DNA of 45,679 nucleotides from Vibrio echinoideorum (GTDB lineage Bacteria > Pseudomonadota > Gammaproteobacteria > Enterobacterales > Vibrionaceae), in the NCBI RefSeq assembly GCF_024347455.1, contig NZ_AP025486.1, positions 1 through 45,679 on the forward strand. Direction: 5' to 3'. Below, piece after piece: positions 35,019-44,346 of the stretch (its first letter is position 1; every line of letters begins with the position of its first letter). The notes below the pieces were generated by a model. The model did no database searches. It saw nothing but the letters and a program-made list of their open reading frames with translations, and had not been told where the DNA came from. The position numbers and the translations under genes are program-made.

Positions 35019-35031
35019 GGGATATAAAATA

Positions 35032-36639
35032 ATGATGAACGATGATTTTACACCTTGGCCTGAAAACATAAGTAAAAGGTATAAAGAACTAGGCTATTGG
35101 CAAGACAAAACCTTATTTGATCACCTTCATGAAACTGCTATGTCTTCCCCAGATGCGCCTGCCATTTGCTGTGGTGAAATCACCTACAGCTACCAGGACT
35201 TCTTGGATCGTATCTATAAGCTATCTGCCGGGTTTATGCAATTAGGTCTTAAGCCCGGGGATAGTGTCGTATTGCAAATCAATAACACTGCTGAATTCTA
35301 TTTTTCATTTTTCGCTTTGACTATGAAAGGGATAACACCCGTTCTTGCTTTACCCGCCCATCGCTACTTGGAGTTAAGCTACTTTTGTAATCATGCTGGC
35401 GCTAGAGCCTACATTTTTTCAGATCATGTATCTGGTTTAACCTCGCGTAACATGGCTAATCAATTGATTAAAGAATGCAAAACTCTAGACTATGCTATTA
35501 CAACAGGTGAAACAGGTCAGAGTAACCTTATTTCATTACAAAATTTATATATCACCCCTTGTATGAAGCAATATACCACTGCAGATAAAGTGGCTTTTTT
35601 CCAGTTATCAGGAGGGACAACAGGCACTCCTAAGCTCATTCCCAGAACGCACAATGATTATGCTTATAGTATTGTGGGAAGTAATCGCATCTGTCAATTT
35701 AACGCCGAGACACGTTATCTTTGTACCCTTCCTGCTGCTCACAATTTCCCACTAAGCTCTCCAGGAGCTTTAGGAACCTTCTTTGCTGGAGGGTGTATCG
35801 TGCTCAGTTTAGATAGTTCCCCTGAGAATAATTTTTCATTAATTGAAAAACATAGAGTCAATACATGCGCACTCGTTCCTCCCCTAGCCTTACTATGGAT
35901 GCAATATGCACAAAACGCGCAACAAGATATTTCGAGCTTAGAGCTCATTCAAGTAGGGGGAGCAAAATTTAGTGAAAATGCCGCAAATAAATTCCCGCTG
36001 ATTTTGGACTGTACGTTACAACAGGTATTTGGTATGGCTGAAGGTCTTGTGAATTACACACGGTTAGACGATCCGATAGATATCATCACGAAAACACAAG
36101 GTCGTCCTATTTCAGAACATGATGAAATACTAATAGTGAGTGAAGAAGGCCTACCCGTAATGTTAGGAGAAGAAGGTCAGTTAATGACTAGAGGCCCATA
36201 CACCATACGAGGTTACTACAAAGCGGCAGGACACAATCAACGTTCATTCGATAAAAACGGATTTTACGCGACGGGAGATCTTGTTCGGCAAACTCCTGAA
36301 GGTAACATCATTGTGACAGGAAGGAATAAAGACCAAATAAATAGAGGTGGGGAAAAAATTGCCACAGAGGAAATTGAAAATATACTACTTGAGCATAATG
36401 GCATTCATGACGTAGCACTAGTAGCAGTTCCTGACGAGTTTTTGGGAGAAAAAAGCTGTGCGATAATCGTATGTAACCAAGATGTTAACCTTAAGCCAGT
36501 TTCAATAAAGAAATTTTTATATGAGCAAGGTATCGCAGAATATAAGATCCCAGATCACATTAACTTTCGCCAAAAATTACCTAAAACTGCTGTTGGAAAA
36601 ATAAACAAAAAGGCCTTGAGAGCCGAATATAGTACTTAA
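35032..36639 (+). CDS. angE: 2,3-dihydroxybenzoate-AMP ligase AngE, 535 aa
   Basis: This stand-alone adenylation enzyme of the EntE/DhbE family has the P-loop-like LSGGTTGTPKLIPRTH near residue 195, QQVFGMAEGLVNYTRLDD near 331, YATGDLVR near 410 and the C-terminal GRNKDQINRGGEKI and KTAVGKINKKAL. It activates DHB and loads it on the aryl carrier domain of AngB. I chose ATG 35032 because AAGGG lies about nine bases upstream and the N-terminus then fits EntE; the frame upstream overlaps angC. It ends at the hairpin between angE and angB. Confidence 0.94.
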   Translation: MMNDDFTPWPENISKRYKELGYWQDKTLFDHLHETAMSSPDAPAICCGEITYSYQDFLDRIYKLSAGFMQLGLKPGDSVVLQINNTAEFYFSFFALTMKGITPVLALPAHRYLELSYFCNHAGARAYIFSDHVSGLTSRNMANQLIKECKTLDYAITTGETGQSNLISLQNLYITPCMKQYTTADKVAFFQLSGGTTGTPKLIPRTHNDYAYSIVGSNRICQFNAETRYLCTLPAAHNFPLSSPGALGTFFAGGCIVLSLDSSPENNFSLIEKHRVNTCALVPPLALLWMQYAQNAQQDISSLELIQVGGAKFSENAANKFPLILDCTLQQVFGMAEGLVNYTRLDDPIDIITKTQGRPISEHDEILIVSEEGLPVMLGEEGQLMTRGPYTIRGYYKAAGHNQRSFDKNGFYATGDLVRQTPEGNIIVTGRNKDQINRGGEKIATEEIENILLEHNGIHDVALVAVPDEFLGEKSCAIIVCNQDVNLKPVSIKKFLYEQGIAEYKIPDHINFRQKLPKTAVGKINKKALRAEYST

Positions 36640-36645
36640 ATACTT

Positions 36646-36670
36646 TCCCCCTTACTAACACCAAGGGGGA
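36646..36670. terminator. Hairpin between convergent angE and angB
   Basis: TCCCCCTT (36646-36653) pairs with AAGGGGGA (36663-36670) around a nine-base loop, in a 50-base gap between convergent genes. Confidence 0.75.
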
Positions 36671-36689
36671 GCTATTTGGAGAAAAAGAA

Positions 36690-37553
36690 TTAAGCAGCTA
36701 CCTGAACAGAATCCCACCAATCTTTAATCGTATTTTTGCCGACCATCTCAGCAAGTTCAATATCAATACCTATTTTTTTCCAACGGCTATGTAGTGTCAT
36801 TATGCGTATCGAATCAAGTCCAAGGAAAATCAAGTTTTCATCAACATCGACTTCATCCAAATCAACGTCCAAAATATTCGCAACATCCTGTCTCATAGAC
36901 TCTAAGCTCAATTCACCAAAAGAACGTGCAGTAACACTGTCAATAAACTCATCCACAGATTTAACGCTACCGCTTCTACTAGCAACATATTTTAATGTAT
37001 TCATATGGTCTTCTTTAGAAAAATCTGCAATAGCATCACCAATAACGAATGGTTTAATATCTAACATAAAAGCATCCAACGCTGTTGAAAGAATACCAAT
37101 ATGGCCATAAACACCAACGATGACTAACTGATCCCTTTGTTCTTCTTTCATCCATTCAAGTAAAGGCGTTTTCTTAAACGCACTATAACGCCACTTGGTA
37201 TATTGAATATCCTCAGGTTGCGGTGATACCTCAGGTACTATCTCTGTATCTTGTGTCAGCCCTACCCCCCAAAAATCAGTAAGAAGTGCCCTTTCGTTTG
37301 GGTCTTGGTTAGCTGGCTGAGCAGTGTAAACTACGGGTATACCAGCAGATCTAGCACTCTCTGTAACCTTGTTTACATTCCTTAGAAGCTCAGGAACCGG
37401 AGACAATGTTTTATCAAAAAAATTGAGAAAATAAGCCTGTAAATCGTGAACTAGAACAACCGATTTCTTAGGATCTATTACCCAATCGACTTTGTTAGTT
37501 GGGAATGATTCTAACGGGAGTACTTGGTATGAGGCGATCTTAGGAATGGCCAT
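36690..37553 (-). CDS. angB: Bifunctional isochorismatase and aryl carrier protein AngB (AngG), 287 aa
   Basis: Residues 1-210 are an isochorismatase with catalytic Asp37 ([11 protein letters not shown]), a basic residue in [10 protein letters not shown] near 120 and the [16 protein letters not shown] segment near 147. It yields 2,3-dihydro-DHB for AngA. Residues 215-287 are an aryl carrier domain with phosphopantetheine site Ser248 in [10 protein letters not shown], loaded with DHB by AngE. In pJM1 the carrier part is also made alone (AngG) from an internal start. AAGGA upstream supports the start. It has its own 199-base upstream region with a Fur-like box. Confidence 0.94.
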   Translation of the reverse strand: MAIPKIASYQVLPLESFPTNKVDWVIDPKKSVVLVHDLQAYFLNFFDKTLSPVPELLRNVNKVTESARSAGIPVVYTAQPANQDPNERALLTDFWGVGLTQDTEIVPEVSPQPEDIQYTKWRYSAFKKTPLLEWMKEEQRDQLVIVGVYGHIGILSTALDAFMLDIKPFVIGDAIADFSKEDHMNTLKYVASRSGSVKSVDEFIDSVTARSFGELSLESMRQDVANILDVDLDEVDVDENLIFLGLDSIRIMTLHSRWKKIGIDIELAEMVGKNTIKDWWDSVQVAA

Positions 37554-37628
37554 CTAATTATCCTTATTAAGAACTATCACTGCAAAATTCAAGAGTATTT
37601 GCGCCTAACATCAGAGTGCAAATACAAG

Positions 37629-37643
37629 TAAGAATCGATATCA
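37629..37643 (-). promoter_or_regulatory. Fur-like box upstream of angB
   Basis: On the minus strand TGATATCGATTCTTA matches 10 of 14 positions of the Fur consensus and shares TGATATCGATT with the box before angC. It lies 76 bases upstream of the angB start. Confidence 0.6.
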
Positions 37644-37752
37644 TTTACACCCATTCTAAATCAAACAAGCATATGAAATCAATTGATAAAAAAAGGATTG
37701 ATGGAAATAAGAATCATTTGGTAAATGTATCAATAAGGAAGCTGTTGGAGTG

Positions 37753-38508
37753 TTATTGGTATGTACACATTCGCTTACCATTCACTTCAATAATATGAAA
37801 AGGGACTTCGTAAATACAGCTAAGAGTCTCTGCTTGGATAACCTCCTCAACAGAGCCATTAGCCACAACTTTGCCTTGCTTTAAAGCCACGATCTTATCT
37901 GAATAACAAGCAGCAAAGTTTATATCGTGGATGACAAGCACTACGGCTTTGTCCATATCTTTTGTTAAACGTTATATGTTTTTCATGATTTGCAAAGAGT
38001 GTTTAATATCTAAGTTATTTAAAGGCTCATCTAAAAATATGTAATCAGTGTCTTGAGCAATGACCATGGCGATATAGGTAAGTTGACGCTGGCCTCCACT
38101 CAATTCATCAAGATATTTATTCTGTATATCATGTAACCCTAAATAGTTAATTGACTGCTCAATCATAGTTTTATCACAAAGGGTAAGTTGACCCTTTGAG
38201 TATGGAAAACGTCCGAAAGAAACCATTTCTTTCACTGTAAACCGCATATTCACTGAATTCGACTGACGTAAAACAGCTAAATTCTTAGATAAATCTTGAT
38301 AACTCCAATCCTTCAAATCCTTACCATCAATAAACACGCTACCACTATCACTAGAAGCTAAGCGTGAAGCCATGGACAAAAATGTGCTTTTCCCGGCCCC
38401 ATTAGGCCCGATAATAGACGTCACCTGGCCCTTATCAAACTTAGTACTGGCTTGTTCAATAACTTGATATTTTCCATAAGCCTTTGAAAGGTTTTCAATA
38501 ACAACCAT
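37753..38508 (-). pseudogene. fatE: Ferric-anguibactin ABC ATPase FatE, interrupted by an in-frame stop
   Basis: The gene encodes a FecE-type ATPase with Walker A GPNGAGKST near residue 33, signature LSGGQRQ near 136 and Walker B IFLDEPLNNLD near 158. A TAA at 37974-37972 (codon 179) ends it right after LQIMKNI. The frame continues unbroken after that codon: five codons (RLTKD), then MDKAVVLVIHDINFA with the H-loop histidine and the rest of the domain. Without the stop the protein would be 251 residues, normal for the family. The 178-residue fragment lacks the H-loop. Readthrough or reinitiation at the internal ATG (37956) is possible but weakly supported. FvtE-type chromosomal ATPases can serve FatCD in V. 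anguillarum. Confidence 0.9.
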
Positions 38509-38608
38509 ACTTTTCTACCTTCTGGCTTAACGATTTTCCGCCTAAATCAGGCTATAAAAAACCTACTTCAGTAACTTTTCTAGCTCGATCTAATAAACTG
38601 GTTGAAAA

Positions 38609-39328
38609 CTACATCACCAGTGTTGTCATTAAATTCTCTTGATACGAATACAGACCGCTGAACTTAGTACCTTTTGTCAACTCTGTAGTTAAGTCTTGAG
38701 TTAACTCTAAACTGACTCTCCCTACTCTGTTATCAATGCTACAAATTTTTACTGCATCAAAGCCAAAATAGCGACGAACCGTTGGGTAGAGTGATTTATA
38801 TAAGCTTTCTTTAACAGAAAACGTAACCAATAAAGCAAGCTCATACTGTATGCTGCTCGCCTTCAAAATGTTCCGCTCTGTCTTGGTAGTAAATACATTT
38901 TCGGATTCTTGAATCACTGCAGGCGAAAATACTTCGACATCGATACCAGGCGAACAATGGTGAGGCTGTTGAGAAACCACAGCTATGGCTTTACCGTTTG
39001 TGTGAGATAAGCTACCACTAAACCCAAAAGGCCATATAGGCGCTCGGTTTTGAGACGACCCCACACCAAGCTCACACCCTAGTTTTTTTAGCAATATTTG
39101 GGCAGCGTATCTTGCAGCGATATATTCCGCTCTCCGCTTCTGTACTGAAGACACTAACGAAGTAGGAAAAGGTACATTTAAATAATCAAACAAACCATCT
39201 TGATAACCATCGGAATCGAACACTATAGAGCAATAATGTAAAGTCGGATTGGACCGAACATACCCCACCTCAATGTCTTTAATAAAAGGAAGAAATGACT
39301 GCTTAGAAAGAGAGAGGGATACAAACAT
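38609..39328 (-). CDS. angD: 4'-phosphopantetheinyl transferase AngD, 239 aa
   Basis: This EntD/Sfp-type enzyme has RRAEYIAARYAAQ near residue 65, GFSGSLSHTNGKAIAV near 103, the metal-binding GIDVEV near 128 and FSVKESLYKSLYP near 170. It transfers phosphopantetheine from coenzyme A to the carrier domains of AngB, AngM and AngN. It is the rightmost gene of the siderophore locus and lies 100 bases upstream of fatE on the same strand. I see no clear Fur box in its upstream region. Confidence 0.9.
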   Translation of the reverse strand: MFVSLSLSKQSFLPFIKDIEVGYVRSNPTLHYCSIVFDSDGYQDGLFDYLNVPFPTSLVSSVQKRRAEYIAARYAAQILLKKLGCELGVGSSQNRAPIWPFGFSGSLSHTNGKAIAVVSQQPHHCSPGIDVEVFSPAVIQESENVFTTKTERNILKASSIQYELALLVTFSVKESLYKSLYPTVRRYFGFDAVKICSIDNRVGRVSLELTQDLTTELTKGTKFSGLYSYQENLMTTLVM

Positions 39329-39465
39329 AATTTTCCGAATAACAAGAGTGAAATCAGACTGAAAAACAGGTCAAAAAGGTCAATTTCTAATACAAATTTT
39401 TCAATATGAACTCAACAAAAATAGTACTAACAAAAGATATTCCAAAACACTTAACGGATCTCTGA

Positions 39466-40530
39466 CTAAAGGTCATCTAAAAAACCGGCATTAACGAGTT
39501 CTTCAAGCTTGCGACTTTGGCTTTGTTCCTTTTCTTCTTTAGCTCTTAATTCTTTATTTCTCCGCTCCTGTTGAATTGTATCTATTCTGAGTGCGATTGA
39601 TTTAGCTTTATCTTCATAGCCAAGTAAATCTATGAGAGGTAACAATTCAACCAAAATGTCATAGATATCTTCCCCTTTCTTTTTCTTGATAGAAAGTTCA
39701 CTCGATAATTGAAGAGCTTTACCTGCCGCTTCATTCAACTCTTCTTTGGTTACTTCACTCTTCCATTTAACTAAAAAACGGATTTTCTGATTCATTCCGT
39801 CTTCACAATCAACCAATTCATAACCAACTTTTCCATCCTTTTCTAGAATGACCATTTTCTCTAAGGCCTCTTCTGATTGAGATATCTTTTTCAATGCAGG
39901 AGCGATCAGTCTTGATACAAATTGAACTGGTGACTTATAGGTCTCTTTAAGTATTTGGCCATCTTCCGTTTTGATACCAAAGATCACTTGTAATTTATTC
40001 AATGTAATAAAATACATTTCTTTGTCGTAGCGGTAACGGCAGAGAAACTCAAAGATTTTCTTTTCATTTGGATTCGTTAAAGCTCTAAATATTTTGTTAT
40101 CTACTTTAGCAAAACCGTTCTGACTTAAATTAACGATGTAAGTACTCTTTAGTTCATTATTTGGCTTAATCGCTAAAGTACCATTCTCGTATGCTACATA
40201 GGACAGTATTGGGGTATATCTGAAACTACCATTTTGCTCGATACCTAATGTTTTGGAAGCAAGCTGCTTAGATGGTTCTTTAAGTCGGGAATACAACTGC
40301 TTTTTAGGGCACCCGAACCATTCACAAAGTTTTTTCGATTTAAAACAGTACGTTGGAGCTTCATTTGCATCCCAGTCGGCTTGTTTCATCTCTGTCAGTA
40401 AAAGAGCAAATATATCCATCATTCGCGCAGTCAGATCGGAAGCAGCATAAATTAAACTATGACTTTTCATGTGATAATCATAGTAATGCTCATCTTCCAC
40501 TAAGATTGTCCCTAACGATTGATAAGTCAT
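39466..40530 (-). CDS. Rep_3-family plasmid replication initiator, 354 aa
   Basis: The protein has the two winged-helix layout of Rep_3 initiators: residues 1-125 with LTARMMDIFALLLTEM and KKLCEWFGCPKKQLYSRLKEPSKQL, then 145-260 with GFAKVDNKIFRALTNPNEKKIFEFLCRYR and ITLNKLQVIFGI. A Lys/Glu-rich coiled-coil tail (residues 285-345) follows. The ATG at 40530 has AAGGA seven bases upstream; an earlier ATG at 40566 starts inside the iterons. Two 18-bp iterons lie directly upstream and a long AT-rich stretch beyond. It would start replication at this second origin. It differs completely from the initiator at 44907. Confidence 0.85.
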   Translation of the reverse strand: MTYQSLGTILVEDEHYYDYHMKSHSLIYAASDLTARMMDIFALLLTEMKQADWDANEAPTYCFKSKKLCEWFGCPKKQLYSRLKEPSKQLASKTLGIEQNGSFRYTPILSYVAYENGTLAIKPNNELKSTYIVNLSQNGFAKVDNKIFRALTNPNEKKIFEFLCRYRYDKEMYFITLNKLQVIFGIKTEDGQILKETYKSPVQFVSRLIAPALKKISQSEEALEKMVILEKDGKVGYELVDCEDGMNQKIRFLVKWKSEVTKEELNEAAGKALQLSSELSIKKKKGEDIYDILVELLPLIDLLGYEDKAKSIALRIDTIQQERRNKELRAKEEKEQSQSRKLEELVNAGFLDDL

Positions 40531-40562
40531 TAATAAGTCCTTAATGTATTTAGTATCAATAA

Positions 40563-40601
40563 GCATTCAAGTCGATAGCGTAGGCATTCAAGCCGATAGC
40601 G
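40563..40601. repeat. Two iterons of the Rep_3 replicon
   Basis: GCATTCAAGTCGATAGCG (40563-40580) and GCATTCAAGCCGATAGCG (40584-40601) agree at 17 of 18 bases and repeat every 21 bases, two helical turns. They sit in the promoter position of the initiator gene, so they probably serve in autorepression as well as initiation. Confidence 0.75.
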
Positions 40602-41314
40602 ATAGCATTGAACTTCCTCGTAAATAGCACGCAATCATACAAAACCGATCCATTAAGTCAAAAAAATTAATATGCAATAACACATTTAAGTGATCAACAG
40701 CATATTTATAAGAAGGTAGTAAATATTAGAACTCATTATAAAATGAGATAAGTTTGAAAAAACGAATCTCATAAAATTAAAATATTTAACTGGTTTTGAT
40801 TATGAAATGATAATTTTTGACCAAAAATATCCTAAAGTGAATATTTCCCATCACAAAAAGCATAAAGCTAAATAGCAATAGCAATAGCAATAGCATTAAT
40901 GTTGATATTTTTGCTTATTTGAAAAAAAATAGACATCAAACATGATAGATAGATACTTATTTTAAGTTGCATAGCATTAAAATTAACACAGGAACTTTTT
41001 TTTGGTGGCATACACTTATTTAAAATAGCTGATGCATTATTTTAAATTACAAAGAATTATCTTAGATAGAAACAAACAACAATGAGAGAGCTTGATACTA
41101 AAAAAATCTTCTCTAAAACATTCTCAAACTAGCAAAATTCACACTTTGAATAGTAAAACACAAAAAAAATATCGACAACAAAGTAAGTAAAACCTTATAA
41201 AACATAGCGTTACAGATGAATATCCACTCTTATAGGTATTAATAATGTATTATAGGATATAATAGGTAATTCATAATTTACCTATAAGTTCAATCATAAG
41301 TATCGTTTGAAGGT
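40602..41314. other. AT-rich origin region of the Rep_3 replicon, no genes
   Basis: About 700 bases of strongly A+T-rich sequence without open frames. It contains three tandem CAATAG units near 40876-40893, and TATAGG-type repeats with a 10-bp inverted repeat CTTATAGGTA/TACCTATAAG (41229-41238 and 41279-41288). This is what a duplex-unwinding region looks like; the exact start of replication cannot be read. Confidence 0.6.
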
Positions 41315-41376
41315 TAATGTGGATATGTGTGTAAACTTCTTCGCTTCGCTTGATGTTTACACACATACCCACATTA
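41315..41376. repeat. 22-bp hairpin with an 18-base loop
   Basis: Bases 41315-41336 pair with 41355-41376 at 21 of 22 positions. TGTGGATAT in the left arm is one base from a DnaA box. No T-run follows. It could be a DnaA site, a replication terminus, a lagging-strand origin or a very strong terminator of the flanking genes. Confidence 0.8.
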
Positions 41377-41515
41377 CTAATAATAATAAACTAATAAAAA
41401 CATGAAATTAACAATAATAATTAGATCAATCCATCCTACATACTGTAGCGTTAGCCAGTAATGGTCATATGTTTTCACCTCGGGGACAATGGGGGTTGTT
41501 TTCAAAAATAAACTA

Positions 41516-42034
41516 TCAGATCAACCTAAATCGATTAGTTTTCCACTCAAGCACGTCAATCACACCTTCTTGGTACATGCCTCCCCAATCGTAAAAGAAC
41601 GGCGCAAATCCATTTCCACCAGTAAGGTGGGATAGGGCAATACACATCACCACAACCCCTGCTGAAATAGCATATTCGATGGGATCTCCGGTTCGAAATC
41701 GGCCTCCAAAGAGATGGAAACGCCTGTCACTGTAGGGCGAAAAAGGCACACCAGAGACTGTCATCGCATCAGTCAATATATGGCTAACGCCGCCCCAAGC
41801 AAATTCCATCCCAATCCCGTGATAATCCCAAACAAAAGTAAAGGCTAGGGCAGCCAGTAACCAATGCGTAAAAACATGTGTGGGGCCTCGATGTTTTATA
41901 TGTCGATTGCCAACCTTAAGTACATATTCAAACCAATCAGGGGCCGTTGCACCGGCGACACACACAGCAACATGAGGCGGTGATACCACAGCGCAAATCG
42001 CGCCAGAAATTAAGGTGTGATTGAGCCATTTCAT
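41516..42034 (-). CDS. YdjM-like membrane-bound metal-dependent hydrolase, 172 aa
   Basis: The protein has three or four membrane segments and the histidine motifs of the YdjM/DUF457 family: HRGPTHVFTHW near residue 48 and GGVSHILTDAMTVSGV near 80. These residues resemble those that bind metal in phospholipase C-like hydrolases. Members of the family are often LexA-regulated and have unknown substrates. It is the last gene of an overlapping operon: its ATG shares four bases (ATGA) with the stop of the secreted-protein gene. Function in plasmid biology is unknown. Confidence 0.75.
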   Translation of the reverse strand: MKWLNHTLISGAICAVVSPPHVAVCVAGATAPDWFEYVLKVGNRHIKHRGPTHVFTHWLLAALAFTFVWDYHGIGMEFAWGGVSHILTDAMTVSGVPFSPYSDRRFHLFGGRFRTGDPIEYAISAGVVVMCIALSHLTGGNGFAPFFYDWGGMYQEGVIDVLEWKTNRFRLI

Positions 42035-42780
42035 TGTGATTGGATATCGGAAGTAGGGCGTGGAAGGAAAGCGAGTTTTTGAAGATAGCGGTTCATCTGA
42101 TCGGTATACGTAGCTTCACACATCGCCACCAAAGCTAAACGATGCTCAACAATTTTGGCCTCATGCGCCAAGACATCTCGATGAGAAGAAGCCACTTTTT
42201 CAAGCAAAGCGACTTGTTCTGATACGTTCGCTACCCCTTTTTTTACTCTCAGTTGTGCTCTAGCCTCCAAAGAAAGATAAAGCCCCATTAAGCGATAGGC
42301 ATAGTTTCTATCGGCTAAGGATTGAGTAAAGCTTGTGACAGAGGTAGCTGTAGCGGTGCGACGTTGGTATTCCCATTGGCGTTCCCGAGATTGTTCGGTT
42401 GTGGAGTAGAGCGGCATTTTGCCAACTATTCCAATGTAATGCTCAGTTATCTCTGGCCAACCTTCTGGATCATACTCATCGATGTTAGATTTCATGCCCG
42501 CCACAAGGTTTAGATCGAGCTTAAACTTGCTCTTTTCTGGGTAGCACTTAAGTACAGTGTTAAAAATCGCATCCGGATCCACTTTTGGTGCAGGCGTGAG
42601 GGCGGGGGTTGGGACGTTATAGTGAGGAGCTTGGCCTTTTAAAGTAGGGAGCTCGTAGGGTTTGATTTCTGGCGGAAGCACATCAGCTTCTTCCCAAGGC
42701 ACACTAATCCCCCAATCATTGGCATAGGCAGCACTGAACGCGCATAAACTAACCCATATAAGGAAAACATTAATCAGCAC
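42031..42780 (-). CDS. Secreted helical protein of unknown function, 249 aa
   Basis: A signal peptide of about 20 residues (cut after AYA-NDWG) precedes a Pro-rich segment (residues 25-70) and a helical part. Residues 165-225 read ARAQLRVKKGVANVSEQVALLEK...HRLALVAMC, resembling one helical hairpin of TolC-type outer-membrane proteins; that likeness is weak. Translation starts at GTG 42780, inside the end of the ATPase gene (11-base overlap), with GAAGG seven bases upstream. It is also overlapped by the hydrolase gene. The protein would work in the periplasm. I do not recognise the family. Confidence 0.65.
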   Translation of the reverse strand: MLINVFLIWVSLCAFSAAYANDWGISVPWEEADVLPPEIKPYELPTLKGQAPHYNVPTPALTPAPKVDPDAIFNTVLKCYPEKSKFKLDLNLVAGMKSNIDEYDPEGWPEITEHYIGIVGKMPLYSTTEQSRERQWEYQRRTATATSVTSFTQSLADRNYAYRLMGLYLSLEARAQLRVKKGVANVSEQVALLEKVASSHRDVLAHEAKIVEHRLALVAMCEATYTDQMNRYLQKLAFLPRPTSDIQSQ

Positions 42781-43492
42781 GCGTCGACCTTCTTCCAGTA
42801 CCTAACATCTGCAGACCACCGATTACAGCGCCGGCTTCCCATGCACCGGCCACAACACACATCGCCACCATGAACCAAATCAAGGCTTTGGTCGTGTCGT
42901 AACTGACATCACTCTCTAAGTTAGTTCGCTGTGGAGAACGGCGCTCTACGATAGGCCGAAAAGAAGGAGGAAGCCGTCCTTCCTCACTTGATGCCATTAA
43001 CCAAACTTTGGAAGACAGTAAACATTTACGTGCTATTTGTGCTTTCCGGCCAGTCAGCTTATGCGCATCATCGATAAAAAGTAAGGCTTGGGTGTCAAGA
43101 AGGTAATCAGCTAAGAGATCCGCCTTAAGCTGCAAATTGAGCTTCCCCCAGGGCGTATAATCTTCTGATTGTACTTCTTTGTCTTGGTGCCATTTTGCAA
43201 TGCCTTTCACCTCCACCCAACTTGATAAAGGCATCAGCCCCTCAAGTAAAATAGGTTGCGGCTTTTTCCCCCAGATTTCGTGTCGGCTATCCTTTAAGCG
43301 CATGAGCCAGCGGCTTTTACCTGAATCATGCGCTCCAGTAATTAGCTGACACTCCTTCCGGCGCAAGCTGGTTTCTTTACGATCACGACTTGGCGCAAAG
43401 CGTCTTGGTGCATCAACAATCAATGGTGTCACATAACGTGTTCCATCTCTTCGCACTCGTTTATGATCGGTTCTGAGTTTCAAAAATCGCAT
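42770..43492 (-). CDS. Membrane-anchored P-loop ATPase, 240 aa
   Basis: A Walker A motif ITGAHDSGKSRW lies near residue 52 and a Walker B motif LLFIDDAHKL near 138. An arginine-rich stretch near 170-190 and one membrane helix near 205-232 (TTKALIWFMVAMCVVAGAWEAG) follow. P-loop first and membrane helix at the C-terminus recalls Zot/pI assembly ATPases of filamentous phages, though it is much shorter and I see no phage coat genes. It is the first of three overlapping genes; the partners are a secreted protein and a membrane hydrolase. A small membrane protein lies upstream on the same strand. Confidence 0.7.
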   Translation of the reverse strand: MRFLKLRTDHKRVRRDGTRYVTPLIVDAPRRFAPSRDRKETSLRRKECQLITGAHDSGKSRWLMRLKDSRHEIWGKKPQPILLEGLMPLSSWVEVKGIAKWHQDKEVQSEDYTPWGKLNLQLKADLLADYLLDTQALLFIDDAHKLTGRKAQIARKCLLSSKVWLMASSEEGRLPPSFRPIVERRSPQRTNLESDVSYDTTKALIWFMVAMCVVAGAWEAGAVIGGLQMLGTGRRSTRAD

Positions 43493-43606
43493 TCTATTCC
43501 GTCCTTACTGACCCAGAATAAGGCACCATGTTAGAAACTGAAAAAACCAATTAGCTCGTTTCGAGCTTGTTCAAAGCTCCATGTAATTGACATGTTTATA
43601 AGCAAA

Positions 43607-43843
43607 TTAAAAGTAAAGTATCGAGCGAATAACTGCTGTAAAAACCGCGCAACGAAAAAAATTTTCATGTGAAACATAGGGGTAAACAACAAAGACAAGA
43701 GAGACAACAACAACCAAACCCCCAGATGCACGAATAATACGGTCATTTAATTCGTTCACATTTATGACAGGCAATAGAATTCTTATGACGGGCTGGGTGA
43801 TGCAACATAAAAACGTTAACATCAACCAAAGACCATCTTTCAT
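43607..43843 (-). CDS. Possible small membrane protein, 78 aa
   Basis: Two or three hydrophobic segments are visible (LWLMLTFLCCITQPVIRILL near 5-24, LVVVVSLVFVVYPYV near 43-57). There is no strong ribosome site. Another frame (43531-43746) overlaps it and is less convincing. If real, it may belong to the same transcript as the P-loop ATPase, which starts 114 bases later. Confidence 0.4.
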   Translation of the reverse strand: MKDGLWLMLTFLCCITQPVIRILLPVINVNELNDRIIRASGGLVVVVSLVFVVYPYVSHENFFRCAVFTAVIRSILYF

Positions 43844-44346
43844 TTTATTGTTGGCTTTTCAGTCTCATACTTCATCAAGCGCGTATTTATACGACAGATT
43901 AATTAGGGCTGGGTATAGTCGCTTGGCTCGCCACACCATTGCAGGTCAAGACGTCACTCTTTCCCCTTTCTAAATAAGTTTGTGTACCACTTTATCAATC
44001 TTCTTATCTAGCGAATTCATCACTGAGAGCTTGTTTGTATCTAAATCTATGAACCTAGATTTAGCGTGTCCCCGTCTAGACACTATGACACTGTCACTTA
44101 CTATTTCTTTTACCAAGTCTTAAAACTTAGCTCCACCCACTTATTTTATATCGCTGGCGAACACCCGCAACGATCAGGGCAGTAAGACCCTAAAATGCAG
44201 GTACACAATAAAAAGTTAAACGATCAAATAAGGAATAAATGAATAATCAAGCGATCAAAAGTCTATAGATTAATAAAATTAAACATATCAATTACATAAG
44301 GTTTGTGATAGATAGCAGCGAATTTGAAAATAATATGGTTAGAGTA
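43844..44346. other. Gene-free stretch before the origin
   Basis: No convincing gene. Short palindromes such as GTCTAGAC near 44080 occur, and A+T content rises toward the origin. Nothing else recognised. Confidence 0.5.

Noticed and set aside
40871..40896. Tandem CAATAG units considered as a CRISPR-like or VNTR array
   Set aside because: Only about three 6-base units without spacers; a simple repeat within an AT-rich origin.
42770..43492. Assignment of the P-loop protein as a filamentous-phage Zot protein
   Set aside because: It is far shorter than Zot, and no phage coat or replication genes are nearby; only the P-loop plus membrane helix layout is shared.
43531..43746. 71-codon hydrophobic frame on the minus strand
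   Set aside because: Overlaps the 78-codon frame at 43607-43843 over 140 bases; only one can be real and the latter looks more protein-like.
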